Assembly: GCA_038524325.1 (NCBI GenBank)
Contig: JBCBIS010000066.1
Span: 1 to 19,601, forward strand
Reading direction: 5' to 3'
Origin: Thermohalobaculum sp038524325
Lineage (GTDB): Bacteria > Pseudomonadota > Alphaproteobacteria > Rhodobacterales > Rhodobacteraceae
DNA length: 19,601 nt
The notes beneath the pieces are model-generated. The model was given only the letters and a program-made list of their open reading frames with translations, was not told the DNA's origin and made no database searches. The position numbers and the translations under genes were made by a program. Shown here piece after piece: positions 6,484-14,116 of this stretch; the first letter of the stretch is position 1; every line of letters begins with the position of its first letter.

Positions 6484-6807
6484 ATGACCTCTCGCGCGCA
6501 GCATATCCCAGCTTTCGACCCGGCCTCGCCGGGGTTCGATGGCATGCTCGCGATCACCCTTGCCCGTGCCCTTGGTCTTGCCGGGGGCACGGACGGTATT
6601 CTTGCGCGCGTCAGCCGATCGGTCGCGACCGGCTCCGCGCGCCCCTCCCTCCCGACCACCATGATCCGGAACGGCCAGCGGCTGACAGTTTTGATCTGTC
6701 CCGAAACTGGCGCCGGCAGGCCCGATATCGGAATGGGTGCATCGGGAGGCGGCGGAGGCGGTTCCGGCCCCGGCGCCTGCATCGAGGGGGTCCGGCTGGC
6801 GGCCTGA
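6484..6807 (+). CDS. Hypothetical protein with glycine-rich C-terminus
   Basis: A 107-residue frame with third codon positions mostly G or C, consistent with coding. I do not recognise it. Residues 17-45 may form a helix (FDGMLAITLARALGLAGGTD). A middle part could be beta (MIRNGQRLTVLICPE), and the tail has a Gly run (GASGGGGGGSGPGACIEG) with a single cysteine near the end. The ribosome site before ATG 6484 is weak, so translation may depend on coupling to the preceding gene, which ends 7 nt upstream. The 96 bases after it hold nothing I can identify. It may not be a genuine gene. Confidence 0.4.
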   Translation: MTSRAQHIPAFDPASPGFDGMLAITLARALGLAGGTDGILARVSRSVATGSARPSLPTTMIRNGQRLTVLICPETGAGRPDIGMGASGGGGGGSGPGACIEGVRLAA

Positions 6808-6903
6808 GCCGGCCAGCGGCCCGACATCTTCCTTTCCTTTGAGTGACATCCGGCAGGGGTCCTCCCGTGTCCCTTCTCCCTGCCAAATCTGGAGATCAGA
6901 TCC

Positions 6904-7266
6904 ATGACCGATCCAGTTTCGGCCGTGAACCTGCAAACCGCCACTCCGATGGCGATGCAGGACCTTCCCCAACCCCTCCAAGGCGGTTTCGCGCCCGAGC
7001 TGGGCAAGGAGCTGTTCGACAGTGTCGCCAAAATGCAGGAAAGCTATCGCGCCGAGGCGGCCCGGGCGGACGGAGCGCAAAGCTCTGATAGCCCGGTGCC
7101 CGGCCCCGCGGTGCAGGATGTCGGGCCCTCGGACCCCCTGGTGCAGTTCACCCAATCGATGGATCACTCGATCCGCATGCAGGCCGAGCTGGCCGAATTC
7201 GTCATGGTCTCCTCGGTCAGTTCAGCCTTTGGACGCAATCTGAACAGTTTCCTGCGCGGCCAATAA
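6904..7266 (+). CDS. sctI: SctI, inner rod subunit (YscI/HrpB/NolB-like)
   Basis: A 120-residue protein directly before sctJ, the invariable place of the inner rod gene. The diagnostic part is the C-terminal helix (SDPLVQFTQSMDHSIRMQAE, then LAEFVMVSSVSSAFGRNLNS, FLRGQ): polar helix, then an aliphatic stretch and a terminal N..L.GQ, as in YscI-type proteins. The N-terminal half is low-complexity and likely disordered. The rod is assembled under the secretin after export by the early-substrate machinery and links the export apparatus to the needle. GGAGA lies 9 nt before ATG 6904. Rhizobial NolB occupies the same slot between the truncated secretin and RhcJ. Confidence 0.8.
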   Translation: MTDPVSAVNLQTATPMAMQDLPQPLQGGFAPELGKELFDSVAKMQESYRAEAARADGAQSSDSPVPGPAVQDVGPSDPLVQFTQSMDHSIRMQAELAEFVMVSSVSSAFGRNLNSFLRGQ

Positions 7267-7299
7267 GGGCCCCGGGCACAGCACAGCAAAGGACGTGTT

Positions 7300-8163
7300 A
7301 TGGTTTCTCTCGCCCTCCGGGCGGGCTGGCGGCGTGCGGCCATTCTGGTCCTGATCCCGCTGCTCGCCGCGTGCCAGACCGATCTCTACTCGAACCTGAC
7401 GGAACGCGAGGCCAACGAGATCATCAGCGTGCTGAACCGCCACGGCATCAGCGCCGACAAGAAACCGGGCGGGCGCGATGCCGGGCTGATCGTCACCGTC
7501 GATCAGACCCGCTTTGCCGAGGCGGTCGCCATCCTGAACAGCCGCGGCCTGCCGCGCGAGGATTTCCGCAGCCTGGGCGAAGTCTTCAACGGTGACCGGC
7601 TGGTGACCTCGCCAACCGAGGAACGGGCCCGGCTGATGTATGCGCTCAGCCAGGAATTGTCGCAAACCGTGGCGCAGATCGACGGGGTGATCTCGGCCCG
7701 TGTCCATGTCGTGCTGCCCGAGAGCGATGCGCTGAGCCGGCAGATTAAACCCTCCTCCGCCTCGGTGTTCATCCGCCGCGATGCCGAAGCGCCGGTCGAC
7801 CGGTTCCTGCCGCAGATCAAGATGCTGATCGAGAACTCGATCGAGGGGCTGGATTACGAGAAGATCTCGGTGATCGACATCCCCGTCGCCGTGGCCGAGC
7901 CGCAGCCGGTGGCCGCGATCAGCACCGAACAGGTGCTGGGCGTCGCCATCGACCCGCGCGACAAGCCGCGGCTGATGATGGTGCTGGGCGCCTTGGCCGG
8001 CTTGGCGCTGGCCGCCATCGCCGCCGCCATCGCCCTGCTGATCTGGCGCCGCAGAGGCCCGAGCGAAGCCGCGACCATGGAGACCGGTCAAAGCGCCGCG
8101 ATCGTGCAATTGCCGCGCAGCAAGCTGGGCTCGCTGCCACCGGCCGACCAATCGGCGGGGTGA
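7300..8163 (+). CDS. sctJ: SctJ, inner-membrane ring lipoprotein (YscJ/HrcJ/PrgK family)
   Basis: A 287-residue ring lipoprotein. The signal peptide ends in a lipobox LLAAC with Cys25 as the lipidated residue. Two ring-building domains follow: the first around 26-85 (DLYSNLTEREANEIISVLNR, then GLIVTVDQTRFAEAVAILNS, RGLPRE), the second around 105-195 (ARLMYALSQELSQTVAQIDG, then VISARVHVVLP, LIENSIEGLDYEKISVID). A C-terminal transmembrane helix lies at about 226-246 (VLGALAGLALAAIAAAIALL) followed by an Arg-rich cytosolic stub (IWRRRG). SctJ forms the 24-subunit ring with SctD. AAGGA lies 7 nt before ATG 7300. Length and motifs are normal for the family. Confidence 0.97.
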   Translation: MVSLALRAGWRRAAILVLIPLLAACQTDLYSNLTEREANEIISVLNRHGISADKKPGGRDAGLIVTVDQTRFAEAVAILNSRGLPREDFRSLGEVFNGDRLVTSPTEERARLMYALSQELSQTVAQIDGVISARVHVVLPESDALSRQIKPSSASVFIRRDAEAPVDRFLPQIKMLIENSIEGLDYEKISVIDIPVAVAEPQPVAAISTEQVLGVAIDPRDKPRLMMVLGALAGLALAAIAAAIALLIWRRRGPSEAATMETGQSAAIVQLPRSKLGSLPPADQSAG

Positions 8164-8168
8164 GGCTG

Positions 8169-8777
8169 ATGACGCGCGCTGCTCCGTTGCAGGTCCTGAC
8201 CCACAAGACCGCTCCGGTCAGCTTGATGCGGGCAAAAGGGCGCGATTTGGTGTGCCGCCTCGCCGGGCTCAACCCAAAACAGGTGGATACGCTGGCCGCA
8301 GCGCCACGGGTGCAGGGGCGGTTGACCGCCTGGTTGACCGAAGCGCGCGGATTCCCCCGCCCCGCAGCCGAACCCGACACCGTGCTGTTGTTCGCGCCAG
8401 AATTGCTTGACCGGGCGATCGTCTTCGCCGGCGCCGCGCTGGCCTCTCCGGCGCTGACCCAGGTGGTCACGCGGGAGGCCCGCGCCGCCCTGCGCGTCTG
8501 GCTTCCCGAAAAGGCGCTGGGCTTCGCGTTGGAGATGCGCGGCCAGGCGCAACCGCCCTGGCGCTGGGACGGCATCGAGGAGCAACGCCTGCTGATGGAT
8601 GGCCGCGCCGCCGCCTATGCCTGGACCGAGACGCTGGAGCCTGGCGATCTGCTCCGCCTTTCGCTGCGCTGGCCCCTGCCGCGGGTCGCCCCCGACCATG
8701 TGTTCGATGCCGGGCAGAGCGTCTCGGCCGCCGCCCTGTTCCGCCGGGCCGTGACCGTCGCGGCAAAGGGGTTATGA
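8169..8777 (+). CDS. sctK: SctK-like sorting platform adaptor (YscK/NolU family)
   Basis: A 202-residue protein between sctJ and sctL, the normal slot of sctK (NolU in rhizobia). SctK joins the cytosolic domain of SctD to the SctQ pods of the sorting platform. The sequence is helical and rich in Ala, Leu and Trp (LLDRAIVFAGAALASPALTQ, then VVTREARAALRVWLP, ALGFALEMRG). SctK is poorly conserved, so the call rests mainly on position and size. ATG 8169 (GAGG 5 nt upstream, 5 nt after sctJ) is chosen; the GTG at 8160 overlapping the sctJ stop is an alternative. The stop overlaps the sctL start by 4 nt. Confidence 0.72.
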   Translation: MTRAAPLQVLTHKTAPVSLMRAKGRDLVCRLAGLNPKQVDTLAAAPRVQGRLTAWLTEARGFPRPAAEPDTVLLFAPELLDRAIVFAGAALASPALTQVVTREARAALRVWLPEKALGFALEMRGQAQPPWRWDGIEEQRLLMDGRAAAYAWTETLEPGDLLRLSLRWPLPRVAPDHVFDAGQSVSAAALFRRAVTVAAKGL

Positions 8778-9415
8778 CCATGACAGCCGGCCATTCCCTG
8801 GCGCCAGGCACGGTCCTGAAGGCGGGTGATGCCCGGCTGCTGACCGACGCCCAGGCCGTCCGGCAGAGCGCCCTTGCCGAACGGGCGGCCGCCCGGGCCG
8901 AAATCGCGCGCGCGCGGGACGAGGGCCGCGAGGCCGGGCGCCGCGAAGGCCTGGCCGAAGCCGCCGCCACCTCGGCGCAGATGCTCGCCGCCGCCCAGGC
9001 CCAGATCCAGACGATGACCGACATGCTGGCCCCCTCGCTGGCCACCGCGGCCACCGAAGTCGCCGCCCGGATCATCGGCGCCCCGGAAGCGCCCGAGACC
9101 GTAGCGGCCCTGGTCCGGACAGCGCTGACGGATATGGCGACCGAGCGTCGCCTGACCCTGTTTGTCTGGCCCGAGGCCACCGATATGGTCCGCGCCAGCG
9201 TCGCCGAGACGGTTGCCGAGAACGGATTGCTCGCCGATCTCGCCGTCACGGTCGAGCCGGATCCCCGCCTGGCCGCCGGGCGCATCGTGCTGGCCTCCCC
9301 GCGCGGTTATGTCGAACTGGGCGCCGGGGAACAGCTCGAGGCCGCCCGGGCCGGAATGGCACGACATCTGGGGGCTCAAGTGACCCGCCAGCAGGAAGAG
9401 GGGGGGGCAAGATGA
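8774..9415 (+). CDS. sctL: SctL, ATPase stator/regulator (YscL/HrpE/NolV family)
   Basis: A 213-residue protein that connects the ATPase SctN to SctQ and restrains ATPase activity, related to FliH and the V/F-ATPase peripheral stalk. A helical, Ala/Arg/Glu-rich segment fits the stalk at about 30-75 (QSALAERAAARAEIARARDE, GREAGRREGLAEAAATSAQM). The C-terminal domain shows the usual alternating pattern (VAALVRTALTDMATERRLTL, FVWPEATDMV, VTVEPDPRLAAGRIVLASPR, GYVELGAGEQLE). The V-x-P-D-P-x-L-x-x-G-x-x-x-x-x-S-x-x-G-x-V-E-L block is typical of SctL. It overlaps sctK and sctN by 4 nt each, giving tight translational coupling. Confidence 0.9.
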   Translation: MTMTAGHSLAPGTVLKAGDARLLTDAQAVRQSALAERAAARAEIARARDEGREAGRREGLAEAAATSAQMLAAAQAQIQTMTDMLAPSLATAATEVAARIIGAPEAPETVAALVRTALTDMATERRLTLFVWPEATDMVRASVAETVAENGLLADLAVTVEPDPRLAAGRIVLASPRGYVELGAGEQLEAARAGMARHLGAQVTRQQEEGGAR

Positions 9416-10722
9416 CCCCGCTCGACACCAAAGCCCCGCGGCTCTTCTATGGCGAGGATCTGCTGCCGGTGAAGGGTCGCCTCACGCGGGTCACCGGAAC
9501 GATCATCCGCTCGACGCTGTCCGAGGTGCGCATCGGTGAGGAATGCCGTCTGCGCGACCCGTTCTCGGGCCAGGAGATCGGCGCCGTCGTGGTCGGGTTC
9601 GACCGGGACGAGGCGCTGATGACCCCGCTCGACAGCATTCACGGACTGACCAGCCGGACCGAGGTGATCTCGACCGGCGCGCTGCCGACCATCCCCGTCG
9701 GGCCCGGCCTGCTGGGCCGGGTGGTCAGCGCTTTCGGCCAGCCCCTGGATGGCCGCCCCCTGCCCGAGGCCAGCAGCGCACCGATCCATGCCAGCCCGCC
9801 CCCGGCCATGGACCGGGCACCGATCGAGACACGGCTGAGCACCGGGGTGCGCGCCATCGACGGGTTGTTGACCTGCGGCATCGGCCAACGCGTCGGGATC
9901 TTCGGGCCAGCGGGCACCGGCAAATCCACGCTCTTGGGCGCCATCCTGCGCCATGCCGAGGCCGATGCCACCGTGCTGGGCCTGGTCGGAGAGCGCGGCC
10001 GCGAAGTGCGGGAATTCGTCGAATCCGTGATCGGCCCCGAGGCGATGACCCGGACCACGCTGGTGGTGGCCACCTCCGACCGGCCTCCGCTGGAGCGGGT
10101 GCGTGCCGCCGAAGCCGCCACCGCCCTGGCCGAGGCGCTTCGCGATCAGGGCAAGCGGGTGCTTCTGGTGATCGACAGCCTGACCCGGGTGGCCCGCGCC
10201 CTGCGCGAAGTCGGCCTGGCCGCGGGCGAGCCGCCGACCCGCCGGGGCTTTCCCCCCTCGGTCTTCGCCGCCCTGCCACCCTTGGTCGAGCGGGCGGGCC
10301 CGGCGGCCAAGGGCTCGATCACGGCTTTCTACACGGTGCTGCTGGATGGCGAGGACGATGCCCAGGACCCGGTGGCCGACGAGGTGCGCGGTCTGCTGGA
10401 CGGCCATATCATCCTCTCGCGCGACCTGGCCGCCCGGGGGCATTACCCGGCCATCGACCCCCTGGCCAGCGTCAGCCGCCTGATGCCCGCCGTGGCCGAG
10501 GCCGCACATCTGGCCGAGGCGCAAAAGCTGCGCGGTCTGATTGCCAAGGCCCGGGATATCGAGCTGCTCGTCCAGGTCGGCGAATATCAGAAGGGCGCCG
10601 ATCCCCAGGCGGATCTGGCGATCGAGCGGAAGGACGCCATCGACGCGTTCCTCCGCCAGAAACTGGATGAGGCAACCGGGTTCGAGGCGATGCGCGCAAC
10701 CCTGGCGCAGGCGGTGCAATGA
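9412..10722 (+). CDS. sctN: SctN, T3SS ATPase (YscN/HrcN family)
   Basis: A 436-residue hexameric ATPase that strips chaperones from substrates and helps unfold them at the export gate. The Walker A loop is GPAGTGKST at residues 165-173, within the family block STGVRAIDGLLTCGIGQRVG. The catalytic glutamate sits in GERGREVREFVE at about 193-204. Walker B is LLVIDSLTR at about 251-259, followed by the signature VARALREVGLAAGEPPTRRG and FPPSVFAALPPLVERAG. The C-terminal helical domain is complete (YPAIDPLASVSRLMPAV; KGADPQADLAIERKDAIDAF). Length and motifs are normal. It starts within the sctL stop (ATGA) and ends overlapping sctO by 4 nt. Long frames on the opposite strand are antisense shadows. 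Confidence 0.98.
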   Translation: MTPLDTKAPRLFYGEDLLPVKGRLTRVTGTIIRSTLSEVRIGEECRLRDPFSGQEIGAVVVGFDRDEALMTPLDSIHGLTSRTEVISTGALPTIPVGPGLLGRVVSAFGQPLDGRPLPEASSAPIHASPPPAMDRAPIETRLSTGVRAIDGLLTCGIGQRVGIFGPAGTGKSTLLGAILRHAEADATVLGLVGERGREVREFVESVIGPEAMTRTTLVVATSDRPPLERVRAAEAATALAEALRDQGKRVLLVIDSLTRVARALREVGLAAGEPPTRRGFPPSVFAALPPLVERAGPAAKGSITAFYTVLLDGEDDAQDPVADEVRGLLDGHIILSRDLAARGHYPAIDPLASVSRLMPAVAEAAHLAEAQKLRGLIAKARDIELLVQVGEYQKGADPQADLAIERKDAIDAFLRQKLDEATGFEAMRATLAQAVQ

Positions 10723-11204
10723 GGGCCGAGCCACCCTCGCGCCGGCTGGGCGCCCTGGCCCGGGTCGCCGCCCTGCGGCTGGACGGGGCGGAGCGCCGGC
10801 GCAGCCTGGCGCAGCAGCGCGAGGCCGAGGCCGAGCGGGTGCTGCGCGAGGTCGAGGCCGTGCTGGAGGCCTATACCATCCGCCTGCCGACACTGCGCCA
10901 AAAGACCTATCGCGAGCATGCCAAGGCGCAGATGACCCATGGCGGCGTGCAGATCCTGCTCGACGCTTTGCGCGGGCTGGATGAAGCCATCGCGCCGATG
11001 ACCGCGGATATCGAGGCCGCCCGGAGCGAATTGGACACCCGCCGCCGCGCCCTGGCCAAGGCCGAGGCAACCTATCGCCACCATGAACGCGCGAAACGGC
11101 GGCGCGAGAAACTGCTCGCGCGCCTGGCCGAGGAAGAGGCGGCAATGGCCGAATATCTCGAGGATCTGAAGTTCGAGGAGTGGACCCGACCATGTCTGGA
11201 CTGA
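10719..11204 (+). CDS. sctO: SctO, central stalk protein (YscO/FliJ-like)
   Basis: A 161-residue, highly charged, coiled-coil protein directly after sctN, the usual sctO position (y4yJ in rhizobia). SctO inserts into the ATPase ring and contacts the cytosolic ring of SctV. Two long helices are evident: the first about 10-50 (RRSLAQQREAEAERVLREVE, AVLEAY) and the second about 85-155 (ADIEAARSELDTRRRALAKA, EATYRHHERAKRRREKLLAR, LAEEEAAMAEYLED). Hydrophobic residues fall at heptad positions. Primary sequence is poorly conserved in this family, so coiled-coil form plus location is the basis. It overlaps sctN by 4 nt and sctQ by 13 nt. Confidence 0.85.
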   Translation: MRAEPPSRRLGALARVAALRLDGAERRRSLAQQREAEAERVLREVEAVLEAYTIRLPTLRQKTYREHAKAQMTHGGVQILLDALRGLDEAIAPMTADIEAARSELDTRRRALAKAEATYRHHERAKRRREKLLARLAEEEAAMAEYLEDLKFEEWTRPCLD

Positions 11205-12370
11205 GCAGCCTCGCCGAGACCGCGCCGCAGGAGGTGCCGGAACCGGCGCGCTTGGCCCGGCCCTCGCCAGCGCCGGCCGACAACCGGATCTTGCCGGCGG
11301 CTGCCTACCCGGCCTTCGCCCCGGCAACAGCGGCGAAGCCCGACCCCCAGCTGGTCAACCGGCTGCTGGCGGATCGCGGCGATCTTAGGCTCTCGCAGAA
11401 TGGCAAGACCGTGTTGCTGCGATTGGAGCGCTCTGGAGCTGTCGGCGCCGATCTCCTCTGGCTGGGCCTGCAGATCGCGGGGCATCCGGCGCATCTTGGG
11501 CTGTCGCAGGCCACGATGCGGCGATTGACCGAGGGGCTGGGTGTCGGGCCTGAGGCAGAGCCGGAGCTGATCGCGCTTTTGGCCGAGGCCCGTCTGGCCC
11601 CCTGGCTGACGGCGGCGGAGACGCGGTTTCCGGGGCTCGAGATCGCTCTGTCCGGCAAGTTGGCGGGTCGAGGGCCGGATTGGCTCGATCTGACCTTGGT
11701 TTTGCAGACACAGGAGGGGCCGATCTCGATCGCTCTCTCCTGCACATCCGAGGCCGCGGCGGTGATCGCCCTGGCGCTGGAGGCGGCGGCTCCGCGCCGG
11801 CGTCTCGGCTGGCTGCCGGTGACCGGACGGGTGCGGATGACGCAGCTCCATATCGGCCGCTCGGCACTGCGAGACCTGGCCCTGGGCGATGTCGTCGTTG
11901 TCGGCCCGCCCTCGCTGGGCGATGCGGTGCGGTTGGTCTTTCACGGCGGCGCCTCGGCCCCCGCACAGCTTGACGCAGGCGCCATCACGCTCACCGGGCC
12001 CCTGGCCGCGCCCATGACAAACACCCATCACGAGAAGATCGAAGGAGGCCCCATGAGCACCCCCGAAGACCAAGACCTCGCCGAGGCCAAGCCGACAGCC
12101 ACACCGAATGCCAGCCCCCATGCGTTGGAGGGCGTGGCGATGCCGGTGGATGTGGATCTGGGCTTTGTCACCCTGAGCGTGGCGGATCTGGACGGGCTGG
12201 CGCCGGGGCAGGTGCTGGATCTCGCGCCGCAGCGGGGCGACCGGGTTACCTTGCGCATCGCCGGGCAGGCGATTGCCGGCGGGGAACTGGTCGATCTCGG
12301 CGGCACCCTGGGCGTGCGGATCACGCGGGTCGCCGCCCCCGAACGGCCTGCCAGCGCGGCGGCTGTGTGA
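11192..12370 (+). CDS. sctQ: SctQ, sorting platform / C-ring protein (YscQ/RhcQ family)
   Basis: A 392-residue protein forming the cytosolic pods that recruit substrate-chaperone complexes. A variable N-terminal domain is followed by a first SpoA-like domain (ISIALSCTSEAAAVIALALE; TGRVRMTQLHIGRSALRDLA, LGDVVVVG) at about 178-240. A Pro/Thr-rich linker follows, then a second SpoA domain at about 310-382 (MPVDVDLGFVTLSVADLDGL, APGQVLDLAPQ, RVTLRIAGQAIAGGELVDLG, GTLGVRITRVA). ATG 11192 is preferred; GAGGAG lies 11 nt upstream, which is rather far, and GTG 11180 is an in-frame alternative. The linker codes for an internal ribosome site and start that should yield a separate SctQ-C (see next entries). 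The stop is 6 nt before sctR. Confidence 0.93.
   Translation: MSGLSSLAETAPQEVPEPARLARPSPAPADNRILPAAAYPAFAPATAAKPDPQLVNRLLADRGDLRLSQNGKTVLLRLERSGAVGADLLWLGLQIAGHPAHLGLSQATMRRLTEGLGVGPEAEPELIALLAEARLAPWLTAAETRFPGLEIALSGKLAGRGPDWLDLTLVLQTQEGPISIALSCTSEAAAVIALALEAAAPRRRLGWLPVTGRVRMTQLHIGRSALRDLALGDVVVVGPPSLGDAVRLVFHGGASAPAQLDAGAITLTGPLAAPMTNTHHEKIEGGPMSTPEDQDLAEAKPTATPNASPHALEGVAMPVDVDLGFVTLSVADLDGLAPGQVLDLAPQRGDRVTLRIAGQAIAGGELVDLGGTLGVRITRVAAPERPASAAAV
12042..12055 (+). promoter_or_regulatory. Internal Shine-Dalgarno and ATG inside sctQ
   Basis: AAGGAGG at 12042-12048 is one of the strongest ribosome-binding sequences in the window. It is followed after 4 nt by an in-frame ATG at 12053, codon 288 of sctQ. 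The spacer is a little short but usable. Confidence 0.75.
12053..12370 (+). CDS. SctQ-C, predicted internal translation product of sctQ
   Basis: A 105-residue product starting at the internal ATG and containing the linker and the second SpoA domain (residues about 25-95 of this form). In Yersinia (YscQ), Shigella (Spa33) and Salmonella SPI-2 (SsaQ), internal initiation in the same gene gives a small C-terminal form that dimerises and joins the full-length protein in the sorting platform. The start here matches: it is in frame, sits in the interdomain linker, has a strong ribosome site, and leaves an intact SpoA domain. Whether the small form is made and required in this organism is inferred. 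Confidence 0.7.
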   Translation: MSTPEDQDLAEAKPTATPNASPHALEGVAMPVDVDLGFVTLSVADLDGLAPGQVLDLAPQRGDRVTLRIAGQAIAGGELVDLGGTLGVRITRVAAPERPASAAAV

Positions 12371-12376
12371 CGCGTC

Positions 12377-13027
12377 ATGGTCGAGATTGCCGATCCCTAT
12401 CCGCTGTTGATCGTCGCTTTCGCGGTCTTTCTGGTGCCGTTCCTGATCGTGGCGGTGACGGCGTTCATCAAGATATCGGTGGTGCTGTTCATCCTGCGCA
12501 GCGCCTTGGCCGTGCAGCAGACCCCGCCGAACATCGTGCTCTACGCGGTCGCCCTGGTGCTCAGCGCCTATGTCATGGCCCCGGTCGGAGCCGGAATGCA
12601 GCAGGCCCTGGCCGATGGCCCCGCGATCACCGGCGATCTGGTGGATATCGCCGGCACGGTCGAGCGCGCGGTCGAGCCGCTCCGCGCCTTCCTGATGCGC
12701 TATGCGGGAGAGGAGCACCGGGTCTTCTTCCTGGCCTCGACCGAGGAGCTTTGGCCGCCCGAGGTGCGCGAGGGGCTGGAGGATGACGACATGATCGTGC
12801 TGATCCCGGCCTTCATCACCTCGGAGCTGACGCGGGCCTTCGAGATCGGCATCCTGCTCTATCTGCCCTTCATCGTCATCGATCTGCTGATCACGAACAT
12901 CCTGACCGCGATGGGGATGATGATGGTGTCGCCCACAGTGATCTCGCTGCCCTTCAAACTGCTGCTTTTCGTGGCGGCGGATGGCTGGACGCGGCTGACC
13001 CATGGTCTTGTCTTGAGTTACGTGTGA
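12377..13027 (+). CDS. sctR: SctR, export apparatus membrane protein (YscR/FliP family)
   Basis: A 216-residue core export channel protein (five SctR subunits form the entry pore with SctT and SctS). The family blocks are intact: TAFIKISVVLFILRSALAVQ then QTPPNIVLYAVALVLS near the N-terminus, and the C-terminal MIVLIPAFITSELTRAFEIG, ILLYLPFIVIDLLITNIL, MGMMMVSPTVISLPFKLLLF. Four hydrophobic helices are visible, with a charged periplasmic segment between about residues 75 and 140. Length is normal. No clear ribosome site precedes ATG 12377, which lies 6 nt after the sctQ stop, so translational coupling to sctQ is likely. Identity is secure. Confidence 0.98.
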   Translation: MVEIADPYPLLIVAFAVFLVPFLIVAVTAFIKISVVLFILRSALAVQQTPPNIVLYAVALVLSAYVMAPVGAGMQQALADGPAITGDLVDIAGTVERAVEPLRAFLMRYAGEEHRVFFLASTEELWPPEVREGLEDDDMIVLIPAFITSELTRAFEIGILLYLPFIVIDLLITNILTAMGMMMVSPTVISLPFKLLLFVAADGWTRLTHGLVLSYV

Positions 13028-13034
13028 GGCGGGG

Positions 13035-13292
13035 ATGTCGATCTATACCGAGTCCTACACAGCCCTGGTCCTGATCCTCTATCTCTCGCTGCCCGCGGTG
13101 CTGGCGGCATCGGGCATCGGGTTGATCGTAGGGTTGTTGCAGGCGCTGACGCAGATCCAGGATCAGACCATCCAACATGCGCTGAAGCTGATCGGCGTTG
13201 TGGTGGTGATCGTTGCCACGGCCTCCTGGGCCGGAGGAGAACTGCTCGCCTATACCGAGCGGATCTTCGACAGCTTCCCGGCCGGGCGATGA
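13035..13292 (+). CDS. sctS: SctS, export apparatus membrane protein (YscS/FliQ family)
   Basis: An 85-residue protein with two hydrophobic helices, the normal size and shape for the family. The first helix is followed by the conserved loop (LSLPAVLAASGIGLIVGLLQ, ALTQIQDQTIQHALKLIG), then the second helix (VVVVIVATASWAGGELLAYT). Four SctS copies wrap the SctR/SctT channel and help hold it shut. GAGG lies just upstream of ATG 13035, 7 nt after sctR. The end overlaps the sctT start by 4 nt. Confidence 0.97.
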   Translation: MSIYTESYTALVLILYLSLPAVLAASGIGLIVGLLQALTQIQDQTIQHALKLIGVVVVIVATASWAGGELLAYTERIFDSFPAGR

Positions 13293-14116
13293 GCGGGGAT
13301 CTGGTCGACCGCCTGGCCGGGCTGCCGGTCGAGGACGCGCTGAGGCTGGGCATGATGACCCTGGTGCTGTCCATCGCCCGGATGGCCGCGCTGATGTATG
13401 TCTTCCCGCTGTTCACCCGCACCGGGATTCAGAGCGGGATGCTGCGCGGCGGCCTGGCCTTTGGCCTCTCGATCCCGGTCATGCCGATTGTCGCGGCCGA
13501 GATGATCGATGCCGGCCCGCCCGGGCTCTATGCGCTGATCGCGCTGATCGGCAAGGAGGCGCTGTTGGGCATCGTCATCGGGGTGGTGGCCGGGATCCCG
13601 TTCTGGGCTGCTTCGGCCGCGGGCAATCTGATCGATTTTCAGAGCGGGGCCTCCGCCGCCTCGATGGTCGATCCCAATGCGGGCGAGGAGACGACGCCAA
13701 TGGGGGTGTTCCTGTTCTACCTCTTCGCGGCGGTCTATCTGGGCGCAGGCATGTTCAACGATGGCGTCCTCGCGCCGCTGTATCAGAGCTTCACGGTCTG
13801 GCCGGCGGCGGCGCCCTGGCCGGCGCTGGAGCTGGCGCGGACCGAGCAGATCCTGGGCCTGTTGGGCGGCATCCTGCGCGGCGCGCTGATCCTGGCGCTG
13901 CCGATCGTGCTGGTGCTCTTGATCCTCGAACTGGGGCTGGCCATCGCCACCCGCTTCGTGCCGCAGATCAATGTCTTCTTCCTGGCAATGTCGCTGAAGA
14001 CGCTGGCGACGATCCTGATGCTGCCGCTCTTCTATGCGATCCTGGTCGGGTATCTGCGCGACGGTGCGGCCGCGGCCCAACTGACATTCGATACGATGCG
14101 GGGGTTCTTTCCATGA
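13289..14116 (+). CDS. sctT: SctT, export apparatus membrane protein (YscT/FliR family)
   Basis: A 275-residue multi-helix protein, one copy of which completes the R5-T1 export channel. Family features: an N-terminal helix with MTLVLSIARMAALMYVFPLF, TRTGIQSGMLRGGLAFGLSI; a conserved GKEALLGIVIGVVAGIPFWA, ASAAGNLIDFQSGASAASM block; and PMGVFLFYLFAAVYLGAGMF. C-terminal helices carry ALILALPIVLVLLILELGLA and FVPQINVFFLAMSLKTLATI. The length is usual. It overlaps sctS and sctU by 4 nt each, typical of the tightly packed export-apparatus block. Confidence 0.97.
   Translation: MSGDLVDRLAGLPVEDALRLGMMTLVLSIARMAALMYVFPLFTRTGIQSGMLRGGLAFGLSIPVMPIVAAEMIDAGPPGLYALIALIGKEALLGIVIGVVAGIPFWAASAAGNLIDFQSGASAASMVDPNAGEETTPMGVFLFYLFAAVYLGAGMFNDGVLAPLYQSFTVWPAAAPWPALELARTEQILGLLGGILRGALILALPIVLVLLILELGLAIATRFVPQINVFFLAMSLKTLATILMLPLFYAILVGYLRDGAAAAQLTFDTMRGFFP

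Noticed and set aside
5622..7031. 469-codon minus-strand open frame over the small-gene region
   Set aside because: It crosses several plus-strand genes that each have ribosome sites, and it spans unrelated composition; considered because the small genes are unfamiliar, but no feature supports it.
8160..8168. GTG start for sctK overlapping the sctJ stop
   Set aside because: ATG 8169 has a better placed GAGG; the GTG remains possible but less likely.
9376..11283. 635-codon minus-strand open frame
   Set aside because: Antisense to sctN and sctO, which are certain.
11072..13003. 643-codon minus-strand open frame
   Set aside because: Antisense to sctQ and sctR; composition dominated by Arg, Gln, His and Asp.
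13213..14112. Extension of the sctU frame upstream to 13213
   Set aside because: The upstream part is the sctT gene read in another frame; SctU's conserved N-terminus begins at ATG 14113.
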